Shown here piece after piece: positions 27,418 to 37,300 of a DNA stretch of 64,000 nt. The notes under the pieces were generated by a model that worked only from the letters and a program-made list of their open reading frames with translations, was not told where the DNA came from and ran no database searches. The number at the start of each line of letters is the position of its first letter. The stretch's first letter is position 1. The DNA lies in contig JAIXOR010000041.1 in NCBI GenBank assembly GCA_027486655.1, forward strand, positions 56,647 to 120,646. Reading direction: 5' to 3'. This stretch comes from Verrucomicrobiaceae bacterium (GTDB taxonomy: Bacteria > Verrucomicrobiota > Verrucomicrobiia > Verrucomicrobiales > Akkermansiaceae). A program made the position numbers and the translations under genes.

Positions 27418-29232
27418 ATGAGACCCGACCCGAGCCGCCCTGAGATTCCCCGCGTTCAAGGTGAACTGGAGCTGACGGCGCGGGCCTTGCTGACGGGGAT
27501 GGTCTTTGGCGGGGTGCTTTCGTTGTGCAACCTGTATACCGGGCTGAAGGTGGGTTGGGGCATGAGCATGTCGATCACGGCGGCGCTGATGGGGTATGGG
27601 TTCTGGCAACTGCTCAAACTGACGGGCCGGGTGCGGGGCTTGACGCTGCTGGAGACCAACGTGAACCAGATGGCGGCCTCGGCGGCGGCGGCGATCAGCT
27701 CGGCGGGTCTGGTGGCACCGATCCCGGCGCTGACGATGATCACCGGGCAGACGCTGAGCTGGCCGGAGTTGGTGGCGTGGACATTCTCGGTGTGCCTGGT
27801 GGGGATCGTGGTGGCGGTGGGTTTGCGCAAGCAGATGATCGAGGTGGACGCGCTGACCTTTCCGAGCGGGGTGGCGACGGCCAACACGCTGCGTGAGATT
27901 TACGCGCCGGGCGGTCAGGCCGCGGCGCGGCTGTGGATGCTGGGAGGGGCAGCGGTTTTCGCGGCGGTGGTGAAGATCATCGAGCACGTGGCGGCGCTGG
28001 GCCGGCTGGCCCTGCCGGGCCTCTGGGAGGCCAAGGCCGGCGGAGCAGTGGCCAAGGCGGGGATCAGTTCCTACACCCCGGCGAATCTGGGATTCGCGCT
28101 GGAACCGACGACCATGATGTATGGCGTGGGAGCCCTGATCGGGCCGCGGGTGGGGATTTCAATGATGCTGGGAGCGGTGATGGCGTGGGGTTGGCTGGCT
28201 CCGATGGCTTTTGAGAACGGCTGGGTGCCGCCGGGGCCGGCGGATCCGGTGAAGAGCTGGTATGGCGCGGGCATGCAGTGGCTGCTGTGGCCCGGGGTCT
28301 CGCTGATGGTGGCGGCGGCACTGACGTCGTTTGCGTTTTCCTGGAAATCGGTGCTCAGCGCGATCCGCCCGCCGAAGACGGATGACGGGGCAGAGGCGAA
28401 GCAGGACGAAGTGATGCCGCGGAAGTGGTTCATGGTGACCATCGTCGTGGTGATGGGCCTTTCGGTGGCGCTGCAGGTGTTGTTTTTCCAGATCAACGCC
28501 TGGATCGCGGCCTTGGGGGTCTTGCTCACCTTCGTGCTTGCGGTGGTGGCGGCGCGGGTGTCCGGAGAAACCAACATCACCCCGGTCGGTGCGATGGGAA
28601 AAGTGACGCAGCTGGCATTCGCGATCCTCTCCCCGGGCCAGCCGGCGGCGAACCTGATGTCCGCCAATGTGACCGGCGGCGCGGCCAGCCAGTGTGCGGA
28701 CCTGATGCACGATTTGAAAACCGGCCACATGCTCGGCGCCAGACCGCGGGCCCAGGTGATCGCGCAGGTCTGCGGTGCGCTGGCGGGGGCTCTCGCCGGA
28801 AGCGCGGGCTATCTGGTGCTGGTGACCGATCCGAAAAAGCAGCTTCTCACCGACCAGTGGCCTGCGCCGAGTGTGGCATCGTGGAAGGCGGTGGCGGAGT
28901 TGTTCATGCGGGGGACCGACGCGCTTCCCGCGGGAGCAGTCCAGGGCATGGTGATCGGCGGGGTGGCCGGGATCGTTCTCGCGGTGTTGGAGCGCACGTT
29001 GCCGAAGCGGGCCCGCGTCTGGGTGCCGAGTCCGACGAGCGTGGGCTTGGCATTCGTGATCCCTGCCTACAATGCGATCTCGATGTTTCTCGGGGCGATG
29101 GCGGCTTGGGTGCTCGGAAAGGCCGCTCCGGATTGGAGCTCGCGTTTCCTGATCATCCTCGCCTCCGGCCTGATTGCAGGCGAGAGCTTGTCCGGCGTGG
29201 TGCTGGCGGTGATGGAAATCCTCGGGATGTGA
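27418..29232 (+). CDS. OPT-family oligopeptide transporter
   Basis: The 604 residues have about 14 to 16 hydrophobic segments. The N-terminal signature (ELTARALLTGMVFGGVLSLC, then NLYTGLKVGWGMSMS) and AASAAAAISSAGLVAP are typical of bacterial OPT transporters, with METNVNQ-like (LETNVNQMAA) and FPSGVATANTLREIY motifs. It probably imports peptides or metal-peptide conjugates by proton symport. It is divergent from recA and convergent with the next gene, the stops being directly adjacent. Confidence 0.9.
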   Translation: MRPDPSRPEIPRVQGELELTARALLTGMVFGGVLSLCNLYTGLKVGWGMSMSITAALMGYGFWQLLKLTGRVRGLTLLETNVNQMAASAAAAISSAGLVAPIPALTMITGQTLSWPELVAWTFSVCLVGIVVAVGLRKQMIEVDALTFPSGVATANTLREIYAPGGQAAARLWMLGGAAVFAAVVKIIEHVAALGRLALPGLWEAKAGGAVAKAGISSYTPANLGFALEPTTMMYGVGALIGPRVGISMMLGAVMAWGWLAPMAFENGWVPPGPADPVKSWYGAGMQWLLWPGVSLMVAAALTSFAFSWKSVLSAIRPPKTDDGAEAKQDEVMPRKWFMVTIVVVMGLSVALQVLFFQINAWIAALGVLLTFVLAVVAARVSGETNITPVGAMGKVTQLAFAILSPGQPAANLMSANVTGGAASQCADLMHDLKTGHMLGARPRAQVIAQVCGALAGALAGSAGYLVLVTDPKKQLLTDQWPAPSVASWKAVAELFMRGTDALPAGAVQGMVIGGVAGIVLAVLERTLPKRARVWVPSPTSVGLAFVIPAYNAISMFLGAMAAWVLGKAAPDWSSRFLIILASGLIAGESLSGVVLAVMEILGM

Positions 29233-30081
29233 TCACTTCACCTCGATGGCGAGGCGGGCGCGGCCGTCCTTGTCCTTGGCCTCATCCGCTTTCCAGTTGA
29301 TGGTGAAGCCTTCGTGAAGAGGAGCCGCGGCCTCGTTCTGGAGGATGAAGGACGAATTCGGCGAGGCGGTGAACTCGAAGCGCTTCTCCGGATAGGCAAC
29401 GAACTCCAACTGGGCGGAGGTGATTCCGGGTCCGCTGACTTCCTTGGAAGAGGCGAGCACGTCCTCGGTGGTTTCGATCTTCGCGCGTTTGCCGTCGGTG
29501 TATTTCAGATCGACCCGATCATCCTCGGTCTTCTTTTTGAAATCCTTACCTGCTTTTTCGTCGACATCCTTCTCCACCTTCTTGTCCCGCGGATAAAGAG
29601 TGGGGAAAATGGCGCGGATGGCAAAACGGGTGGGGTTCTTGGTGAGAGTGCCCTTGTCGGTGATGCGGCCGCCGATGAAGACGATGCCCCGCTGCTGCTC
29701 GACGTTGAGCTCGAAGGCGGCACCACCGGTGACTTTGCCGGTGATGGTGGATTTCACAAGTTTGTCGCTGGCGGGTTCCTTGGTCTGGAGCGACGCAGGA
29801 TCCACACGGCGCATGACCACCTTTCCATCGGGCATGGTTTCCTCGATGCCATATTGGACGTCGATGCCCATCTTGGTGAAGATCGGTTCGCCGCGCGTGT
29901 TCATCGGCAACAGCAGGATCCTGCCGTTGTTGGTGATGCCGAACTGATAGCGCTTGTTCTTGAATGCGCCGTAGTAGCCGAGCCACGGCGGTTCGCCGAG
30001 GGCTGGCAGTTGCGCATGGGCGGAGGTGCCGACGAGGATCAGCGTGGTGGCGGCGACGGCGAGGCGGCTCAAGGTTTTCAC
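29233..30081 (-). CDS. Hypothetical secreted protein
   Basis: The 282 residues start with a clear signal peptide (cleavage near AHA-Q). The mature part begins LPALGEPPWLGYYGAFKNKR and looks beta-rich, with a lysine/aspartate-rich middle (KKVEKDVDEKAGKDFKKKTE). No family is recognised. Its function is unknown; it is probably periplasmic or outer-surface. Confidence 0.68.
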   Translation of the reverse strand: MKTLSRLAVAATTLILVGTSAHAQLPALGEPPWLGYYGAFKNKRYQFGITNNGRILLLPMNTRGEPIFTKMGIDVQYGIEETMPDGKVVMRRVDPASLQTKEPASDKLVKSTITGKVTGGAAFELNVEQQRGIVFIGGRITDKGTLTKNPTRFAIRAIFPTLYPRDKKVEKDVDEKAGKDFKKKTEDDRVDLKYTDGKRAKIETTEDVLASSKEVSGPGITSAQLEFVAYPEKRFEFTASPNSSFILQNEAAAPLHEGFTINWKADEAKDKDGRARLAIEVK

Positions 30082-30148
30082 GCCGTCAGCAAAGCGCGGA
30101 GGGCCTTCGGATGCCAGCGAAAATCCCGCGTCTCCCGCAGACCCGGGA

Positions 30149-31237
30149 TCAAAGGTAGGAAGTGAGTCCGTCCACCGCGTTTTGATCCAACCTGCGGACC
30201 AGCGCGATCACCAGCGTGACCATGTGATGGAAGTCGTTGATGTCGATGATCGAGTTGTGCGAGTGGATGTAGCGGGCGGGCACGCCGAGAACGAGGGTGG
30301 GGATCCCTTGGTTCGCCACATGGAAGGAGCCGGCATCGGTGCCTCCGCTGCGGCGCACGGTGACCTGGTGAGGGATGTTCTCCGCCTCGGCGATCGAGAT
30401 CGCGAGCCGCGCGAGCCTTGGATTGGCGATGGCGGTGGGATCGAACATGCGGATCTGCACGCCGCCTCCCAAGCGGCCCTGGCAATCGGCGCGCGAGAAC
30501 CCCGGAGTATCGTCCGCGGGAGGTCCTTCGAGGATGATTGCGACATCCGGCCGGGCAAACGATGCGGCGGTTTTCGCCCCGCGCAGGCCCACTTCCTCCT
30601 GCACGGTGCCACAGAGGACCAGCCGGTTCGGATGCATCGAATCCGCCAGGACCGAGCCGGCCTGGATCACTCCGGCCATGCCCACCCGGTTGTCGAAGGC
30701 CTTGGCCATGTAGAGATCCTCCCGCGCCATGGCGGTGAACGCGGATACCGGGGCGATCGGATCTCCGAGCGAGACGCCGAAGTCGTCCTCGGCCTGCTTC
30801 CGCGACTCCGCGCCGATGTCGATGAACATCTGGTCGATCGACATGACCTGCTTGCGCTGTCCCTCCGGCAGGAAATGGGGCGGCCGCGAGGACACCACCC
30901 CGAGAATCTTGTCGCCGGAGCGGGTGAGGATTTCCACGCGCTGGGAGAGCAGCGTGTGTTCCCACCAACCGCCTACTGGGACAAACTGGACGAAGCCATC
31001 CGCAGTGATGTTCTGCACCAGAAATCCGACCTCGTCCATGTGCCCAGCCACCAGCACCCGGGGGCCGTCGCCACCGGTTTCGCAGAACACGGAGCCGTTT
31101 TTGTCCGTGGCGAGCTCGCCGCAATCCTCCAGCTCGTTGACGAAGATCGCCCTCACCTCATCCTCATGCCCCGGCACCGAATGGGCCTCGGTGAGTTCCT
31201 GCAGCAATGACACCGCCTTGTCTCTCATGCGGCCCAT
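30149..31237 (-). CDS. M42-family aminopeptidase (FrvX/TET-like)
   Basis: About 362 residues. Metal ligands are visible in AGHMDEVG, KAFDNRVG, TVQEEVGLRGA and, near the C-terminus, YIHSHNSI. The M42 enzymes form cytoplasmic dodecameric aminopeptidases that degrade peptides; some members are cellulase-like glucanases. ATG 31237 was chosen for a GGAG 9 bp upstream; ATG 31228 (MRDKAV) is an alternative. The OPT importer ~1 kb away would supply peptides, though the genes are not in one operon. Confidence 0.92.
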   Translation of the reverse strand: MGRMRDKAVSLLQELTEAHSVPGHEDEVRAIFVNELEDCGELATDKNGSVFCETGGDGPRVLVAGHMDEVGFLVQNITADGFVQFVPVGGWWEHTLLSQRVEILTRSGDKILGVVSSRPPHFLPEGQRKQVMSIDQMFIDIGAESRKQAEDDFGVSLGDPIAPVSAFTAMAREDLYMAKAFDNRVGMAGVIQAGSVLADSMHPNRLVLCGTVQEEVGLRGAKTAASFARPDVAIILEGPPADDTPGFSRADCQGRLGGGVQIRMFDPTAIANPRLARLAISIAEAENIPHQVTVRRSGGTDAGSFHVANQGIPTLVLGVPARYIHSHNSIIDINDFHHMVTLVIALVRRLDQNAVDGLTSYL

Positions 31238-31274
31238 TGTGCGAAGCTCCGCCGCTGCTTCCAAGCGCCAAGTT

Positions 31275-31988
31275 TCATCGGCCCGGCACCCGGCGCAGCA
31301 AGTCGCGCCAGGTCGGCCAATCGTGCGCCCCGTCCAACCAAACCGTCTCGCCAGGCTTCAGGAAATCCATCGCAAATCGCCGGTTGGATTCCGCAAGGCG
31401 ATCCTGCGAGCCACAGCCCAACCAGACATCCGGGCGCTCTCCCTGATCGATCCACCGCTCTTTCAAAGCCAGCCACAACCTGCGGGAATAATCCCTTTTT
31501 CCGATCGTGCCCGGCCGCCACCCGCGCACCCCGCCGGCCGCGGCGATCTCTCGCCAGGCCTCCTCTTCCCCCACATAGGGCGACAGCAAAACCAGGCGAC
31601 CCACCACTCCGGGGTGCTCCATGTCATACATCAACGCTCCGAGCCCTCCCATCGAGATCCCGACGATCGTCACCTTCCTCGTCCCGCTGCGAAGTGCCGG
31701 GGCAATCACATCCTCATGAAGGGCCAGCGCGGCGGAACGGCTGCGGTAGTATCCGATGTGGAGGTCCGCCGCCACCAACGAAGCACCCGGCCAGCGCTGC
31801 GCCGCGATTTCGAAAAACCCCTCGCGCTCGAACTCACTGACCCGGCTCCAGCGCCCGGGCAGGAACACCACCAGTTCCTCCGCCGCGGAAGGACCGCTGC
31901 GGATCACCGGCACCGGCCTCACCGCCGGCCGCGGGATCAACGTGCACGACGTGAGACAGGCGAAAACCAGGGCGATCCACACATTCAT
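31275..31988 (-). CDS. Alpha/beta-hydrolase lipoprotein
   Basis: The 237 residues begin with a lipoprotein signal ending in CLTSC (lipidated Cys15). The nucleophile elbow is GISMGGLGA, a later Asp lies in CGSQDRL, and the catalytic His in GAHDWPTW. It is a small envelope esterase/hydrolase with unknown substrate. A longer in-frame start exists but MNVWIAL opens the lipobox signal, so it was chosen. Confidence 0.82.
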   Translation of the reverse strand: MNVWIALVFACLTSCTLIPRPAVRPVPVIRSGPSAAEELVVFLPGRWSRVSEFEREGFFEIAAQRWPGASLVAADLHIGYYRSRSAALALHEDVIAPALRSGTRKVTIVGISMGGLGALMYDMEHPGVVGRLVLLSPYVGEEEAWREIAAAGGVRGWRPGTIGKRDYSRRLWLALKERWIDQGERPDVWLGCGSQDRLAESNRRFAMDFLKPGETVWLDGAHDWPTWRDLLRRVPGR

Positions 31989-32153
31989 CTTCCGCCACCC
32001 TGCACGCAAAGCGGCATCGCGCACGCACGATCTCACGCCGGTTTCCATGGCGGAATCGTCACCCGCCCACCGAGCAAGCCGCCTCGCCGGTTGGCCCGCC
32101 CCGTGCTAACCCCGCAGGGCAACCCCATCAAGTCCCCTCACGGCCCACAACCC

Positions 32154-33311
32154 ATGCCGGACATCTGCCTCTACTTCCAGGTCCACCAACCCAACCGCCT
32201 CGCCCGTCCCGGCCACAGCGGCAGCGCGCTCGTGCACGAAGACGATGCGATGAATGCCGCCATCCTCTCCCAAGTCGCGGAACAATGCTATCTTCCCGCC
32301 AACCGCATGTTCCAGCGGCTCATCGCCGAGCAATCCGGCCGCTTCCGCTTCGCCCTCTCCATCAGCGGCACCGCCATCGAGCAGATGGAACGCCACCGGC
32401 CGGACGTGCTCGAATCGTTCCGCGAACTGGTCGCAGGCGGCGGCGTGGAACTTCTCGCCGAGACCTACCACCACTCGCTCGCCTTCATCCACTCAAACAG
32501 GGAGTTCGACCGCCAGATGGACCTCCATCTGGAAAAAATCGAGGAAGTCTTCCACGTCCGCCCGAGAGTCTTCCGCAACACCGAGCTCATCTACAACGAC
32601 GCCATCGCCGCCAAAGCGGAAACCATGGGCTTCGATGGAATCGTCGCCGAAGGAGTCGAGCGCAACCTCAAGGGACGCTCGCCCAACTTCCTCTACCGAG
32701 CCCCGGAAACCGCCCGCATCAAGACCCTCCTGCGCAACAGCTGGCTGTCCGACGACCTCGGGTTCCGCTTCTCCGACCCCTCGTGGCAGGACCATCCGCT
32801 CACCACCGAAAAATACGCCTCCTGGCTCGCCGATTCGCCGGGAGACCTCATCAACCTTTTCCTCGGATACGAAACGATCGGCTCCCACCAGGCGGCCTCC
32901 ACAGGCATCTTCGATTTTTGGGAACGCCTTCCTGAAGCCATCCTCGACGCCGGGCTGCAATGGGTCACCCCCACCGAAGCTGTCGATCTCTACCGGGCCG
33001 CACGCGAATACCCGTGCCGGCTTCTCACCTCATGGACCGATGCCGAGCGCGACCTTTCCGCGTGGACCGCCAATCCCATGCAGCGCGAGGCGCTCGCCCG
33101 GCTCCACGATCTGGAGCGCGCCGTCAACCGCCTCAACCACCCGGAAATCACCAACGCCTGGGCCCGCTTGCAGACCTCCAACCACTTCCACTGGATGTCC
33201 ACCAAGCCCGGAGCAGGAGCCATCCACCGCCCCTACCCCAGCGCCAAGGACGCCCATCGCATCTTCATGGAAGCCCTGGGCCAGCTCGCCTCCCGCGTCG
33301 AGGCCGCATGA
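32154..33311 (+). CDS. GH57-family alpha-amylase-like glycoside hydrolase
   Basis: The 385 residues open with LYFQVHQPNR (HxHQP-type first motif; here VHQP). The catalytic Glu is probably Glu144 in VFRNTELIYND. SISGTAIEQMERHRPDVLES and LAETYHHSLAF also fit GH57. There is no signal peptide, so it acts in the cytoplasm, probably on glycogen-like alpha-glucans. The stop overlaps the next start (ATGA). It is the second GH57 protein in the window and differs from the secreted one at the left edge. Confidence 0.88.
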   Translation: MPDICLYFQVHQPNRLARPGHSGSALVHEDDAMNAAILSQVAEQCYLPANRMFQRLIAEQSGRFRFALSISGTAIEQMERHRPDVLESFRELVAGGGVELLAETYHHSLAFIHSNREFDRQMDLHLEKIEEVFHVRPRVFRNTELIYNDAIAAKAETMGFDGIVAEGVERNLKGRSPNFLYRAPETARIKTLLRNSWLSDDLGFRFSDPSWQDHPLTTEKYASWLADSPGDLINLFLGYETIGSHQAASTGIFDFWERLPEAILDAGLQWVTPTEAVDLYRAAREYPCRLLTSWTDAERDLSAWTANPMQREALARLHDLERAVNRLNHPEITNAWARLQTSNHFHWMSTKPGAGAIHRPYPSAKDAHRIFMEALGQLASRVEAA

Positions 33312-34258
33312 CAACGCTTCCGGTCATCCGCCGCTTGCACATCCGCCACCGCCATGCACCGTTCCGGATCGTGAAATCCGTGCTCACCCTCGCCGCCGCC
33401 GCCACCCTCACCGCGGCCGGAGCCGATCCCGTCCACCGCCTCGCGGTCGACCCACCCGCCCTGCGCTCGCCGCGCGTCACCGAAGCCAGCGGCATGACCT
33501 TTTCCCGCAGGGATCCCGGGAAACTCTGGATCATCAACGACAGCGGCTGCTCCGCGGAACTCCACCTCACCCACATCGACGGATCCGATCTCGGACACGT
33601 CACCGTGAAAGGTGCACGCAACGTGGATTGGGAGGATATCGCCAGCTTCGAAATCGATGGCAGGCCCTGGCTGCTGATCGCGGATACCGGTGACAACGAC
33701 GCCAAACGCCCGGAGCGCTCGCTGCTTTTGTTAGAGGAACCCGCCCTGCCCGCCGATGGCACGCCAGTGACAGGCGGAGTCTCCGTTGCCCGCGAGATCC
33801 GCTTCCGCTATCAAGGCGGACCGCGGGACTGCGAGGCGGTCGCCGTGGATGTTCCGAAGCGCCGCATCCTGCTGGTTTCCAAACGCACCCAGCCACCCGA
33901 GCTGCACGAGCTCCCGCTCGACCCCGATCCCTCGCAGCCCGTCCTCACCACGCGCCGCCTCGGCACCCTGCGCACCGAGTCCCCCGGCGGTGGGCTCATC
34001 CCCATCCGTGACCAGCCGACCGGCCTGGACATCAGCGCGGATCAATCGCTTGCGGCGATCGTCACTTACTACAGCGTCTTTCTCTTCCCGAGGAAACCCC
34101 ATGAATCCTGGGAAGATGCCTTCTCCCGCAAGCCCATCGTCCTCGCCCCGCACCAAACGGCGCAGGCGGAATCCATCGCCGTCTCCCGGGACGGCGGCTC
34201 CATCGTGGTCGTTTCCGAGGGCAGAAACCCTCCTCTCGTCCGCTACCGGCGGGATTGA
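33308..34258 (+). CDS. Hypothetical secreted beta-propeller-like protein
   Basis: Up to 316 residues. If translation starts at the ATG overlapping the GH57 stop, the first 20 residues are basic and precede a signal peptide (SVLTLAAAATLTAAGA). A GTG at 33371 would start directly at that signal. The mature part has propeller-like strands (SGMTFSRRDPGKLWIINDSG and LLIADTGDNDAKRPERSL) typical of secreted phytase/strictosidine-synthase-like folds. No catalytic residues are identified. Confidence 0.68.
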   Translation: MTTLPVIRRLHIRHRHAPFRIVKSVLTLAAAATLTAAGADPVHRLAVDPPALRSPRVTEASGMTFSRRDPGKLWIINDSGCSAELHLTHIDGSDLGHVTVKGARNVDWEDIASFEIDGRPWLLIADTGDNDAKRPERSLLLLEEPALPADGTPVTGGVSVAREIRFRYQGGPRDCEAVAVDVPKRRILLVSKRTQPPELHELPLDPDPSQPVLTTRRLGTLRTESPGGGLIPIRDQPTGLDISADQSLAAIVTYYSVFLFPRKPHESWEDAFSRKPIVLAPHQTAQAESIAVSRDGGSIVVVSEGRNPPLVRYRRD

Positions 34259-34305
34259 TTACCCTCGATCGCAGGATCCGAAACCATCTCCCCCATCCGG
34301 GTCGG

Positions 34306-34334
34306 TTGACACCCTGACCCATCCACGCAAGAAT
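34306..34334 (+). promoter_or_regulatory. Putative promoter 7 bp from a TTG start
   Basis: TTGACA (consensus), 17 bp, AAGAAT, then 7 bp to the TTG at 34342. It supports that unusual start codon and a leaderless mRNA. Confidence 0.45.
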
Positions 34335-34341
34335 TCCCCGC

Positions 34342-37300
34342 TTGATCGAGAAACCCATTTCACCCGCTGCGCATACTTCGGGGAGAGCCATCCTCTGGCT
34401 TTCCCGGACACTTGGCTTTGCCTTGCTGGGAGCTCCGATTTCGGCAAGCGCCCTGACCTGGTCCCTCAATGGCGGCAACGAGTCATGGCCGGCCGACAAG
34501 CGCACCGCCATCGTCAACGCGATGAACCAGGCCGTCGCGCTCTACAACGCCCACGGTTACTTCGACAAGCACGTCACCGCAAACTACGACGCCTCCGTCC
34601 CCACCGCCAACGGCAGCTATTCCGGCTGGATCAACTTCGGGGGCTCCATCAGCACCCGCGTCGCGCTCCACGAAATCTCCCACACGCTCGGAGTCGGCAC
34701 CCTCTCGGGCTGGGGCACCCGGATCACCGCCGGGAAATGGACCGGCACCCGGGCCCTCGCCCGGGTGAAGCTCTACGACGGCGCCGCAGCCACCATCGGC
34801 GCGGACAGCGCCCACTTCTGGCCCTACGGCCTGAACTTCGACAACGAGGATGGCACCACCAACCGCATCCGCCACATCCGCATGGTCTCCGCCCTGCGCT
34901 GGGACATGGGCATCGTCACGGATTCCGACACGGACGGCACGCCCGACGACTGGGAGCGCTTCTGGTTTGGCGGACTCACCCAGTCCGGCAGCGATGACTT
35001 CGACAAGGACGGCATCACCAACCTCGACGAATACGCGGCGGACACCGATCCCACCACCGATTTCTCCTTCACCTGGAAAACCGGCTCCGGCACCTGGGAC
35101 AGCACCACCGCCAACTGGACCGGCCCCACCACCACCTGGCGAAACGGCGGGGATGACACCGCCATCTTCGGCGGCACCGCCGGCACCGTCACCGCCGCGG
35201 CAGGCGTGAGCCTCAGCCGCATGACATTCAACTCGACCTCCTATCAGATCGGCGGCGCGTCGCTCGCCCTCACCGGCACCTCACCCGGAGTCACCACCGC
35301 CGCCAACGTCTCCGCCACCATCGATTCCGTGTTGACCGGCTCGCGCGGCTTCACCAAGTCCGGGCCTGGCATCCTCACGCTCACCGCCGCCTCCAACTTC
35401 AGCGGCCCGCTCGAAGTGGACGGTGGCACCCTCGCGCTTTCCTCCACCGGCCGCCTCTACATGAGCGGCGGCTCGGCAGGCACCACCATCAGCGGAGGAG
35501 GCATCCTCAGCTTCACCGGCGCATGGGGATGGGACGGCACCTTCCGCTACATGGGCGTCACCGCGGGCGAAACCATCATCGACGGCGGCACGCTGCGCCA
35601 CACCGGCACCGGCAACGCCAAAACCTCCGGCGGTGCAGGCAGGCTTTTCACCATCGGCGCCGGCGGGGCCACCCTCGACTCCGCCACCGCCGGGCAGGAA
35701 TTCTCCATCGGCTATCGCTACGACTACTCGGACTCCCTGGCCAGCGACGGCGGCACCCTCACCCTCAGCGGCGATGGAAATGGCGACCTCAACTACCGCA
35801 TTCCGGGCACCGGCGGACTCGTCAAGCGGGGCACCGGCACCTGGCGGCTCACCAGCCCGGGAAATTCCTTCACCGGCGGCACCACCATCGGCGTGGGCAA
35901 CAACGCCGGCACCGTCGGCGGCATCCTTCGCATCGCCAACTCCACCGCACTCGGAACCGGGAACATCAGCATCGTGGCCGGGGACCCCACCAGCACCAAC
36001 CGCGGCGCACAGCTCCAGCTCACCGGCGGCATCACCCTGGCCAACCCCGTCATCACCCTGAGCGGCCTCGGCTACGGCGCAAACAACGGCGTGCTCCTCA
36101 ACCTGAGCGGAAACAACGCCATCACCGGAACCATCCAGCTCGGATCGGGCGCGGGTGGATCGATCCTCGCAAGCGATGCCGGCACCCTCACCCTGGGGCC
36201 CATCACCGCCACGTTCACCGCACGCACGCTGGAGTTCACCGGAGCAGGAAACCACACCGCCTCCGGAGTGATCTCGGATGGCAGCACCACCGCACTTCCC
36301 GTCACCAAGTCCGGCACCGGCACCCTCGTACTCTCCGCCGCCAACACCTACTCCGGGGCCACCACCATCGGCAGCGGGGTGGTCAACCTGCGCCACGCCT
36401 CGGCGCTTGGCAACATCACCGGCGGATCCACCGTCGCCGAGGGCGCGCGCGTCGAACTCGAAGGCGGCATCACCACCGCGGCCGAACCGATCTCGATTGC
36501 AGGCACCGGCGGCACCTCCTTTTTCCTGGGAGCCCTCCACAGCCGCAGCGGCATCAACACCTGGAGCGGGCCGGTCACCCTCACCACCCCGGGCACCCGC
36601 GTCGGCACTGCCGCCGGAGCCACCCTCATCCTCAGCGGCCCCATCAGCACCAGCGGCGGCGATCACGGGCTGATCGTGCGTCCGGCGGACTCCGCCTCAC
36701 CGGTCATTCTCACCGCAGCCTCCACCTACGGCGGCCCCACCTCGGTCTTCGGCGGCACGCTCCGGCTCGATGGCGGCAATCACCGTCTCCCGGTCTCCAC
36801 CGTCCTCAGCCTGGGCAGCGCTGGGGTCTCCGGCAGCTTCGATCTCAACGGCCGCCATCAGACCGTCGCCGGACTCGCCGTGGAACAGACCAGCGGCGTG
36901 TTTTCCAACAGCATCACCAACAGCTCCGCCACCCAGGCCACGCTCACCGTGGACTCGCCCTCCAACTCGCAGTTTCCGGGCAGCCTCACCGGGAATCTCT
37001 CGCTCGCCAAGGCCGGCACGGGCTCACTCACGCTGTCCGGAAATCAAAGCCATTCCGGCCCCACGCTGGTCTCCGGTGGCACGCTGGTCCTCAACGCGAG
37101 CCTCGGATCCTCCGCACTCACGGTTTCCAATGGCGGCACGCTTTCCGGCACCGGCACCGCCGCCGCCGTGAACGTCTCCCAAGGGGGCGTCCTCGCTCCC
37201 GGCGGCACCAACCCCGGCACGCTCACCACCGGAGCCCTCACCCTGGCATCCGGCAGCTCATGCAGGATGAGGCTCGGCCTCACCGGCGATCGACTCAACG

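Noticed and set aside
35281..36666. 461-codon open frame opposite the beta-repeat protein
   Set aside because: Its GAGG-rich translation mirrors the repeat gene on the other strand; no motif, promoter or start signal.
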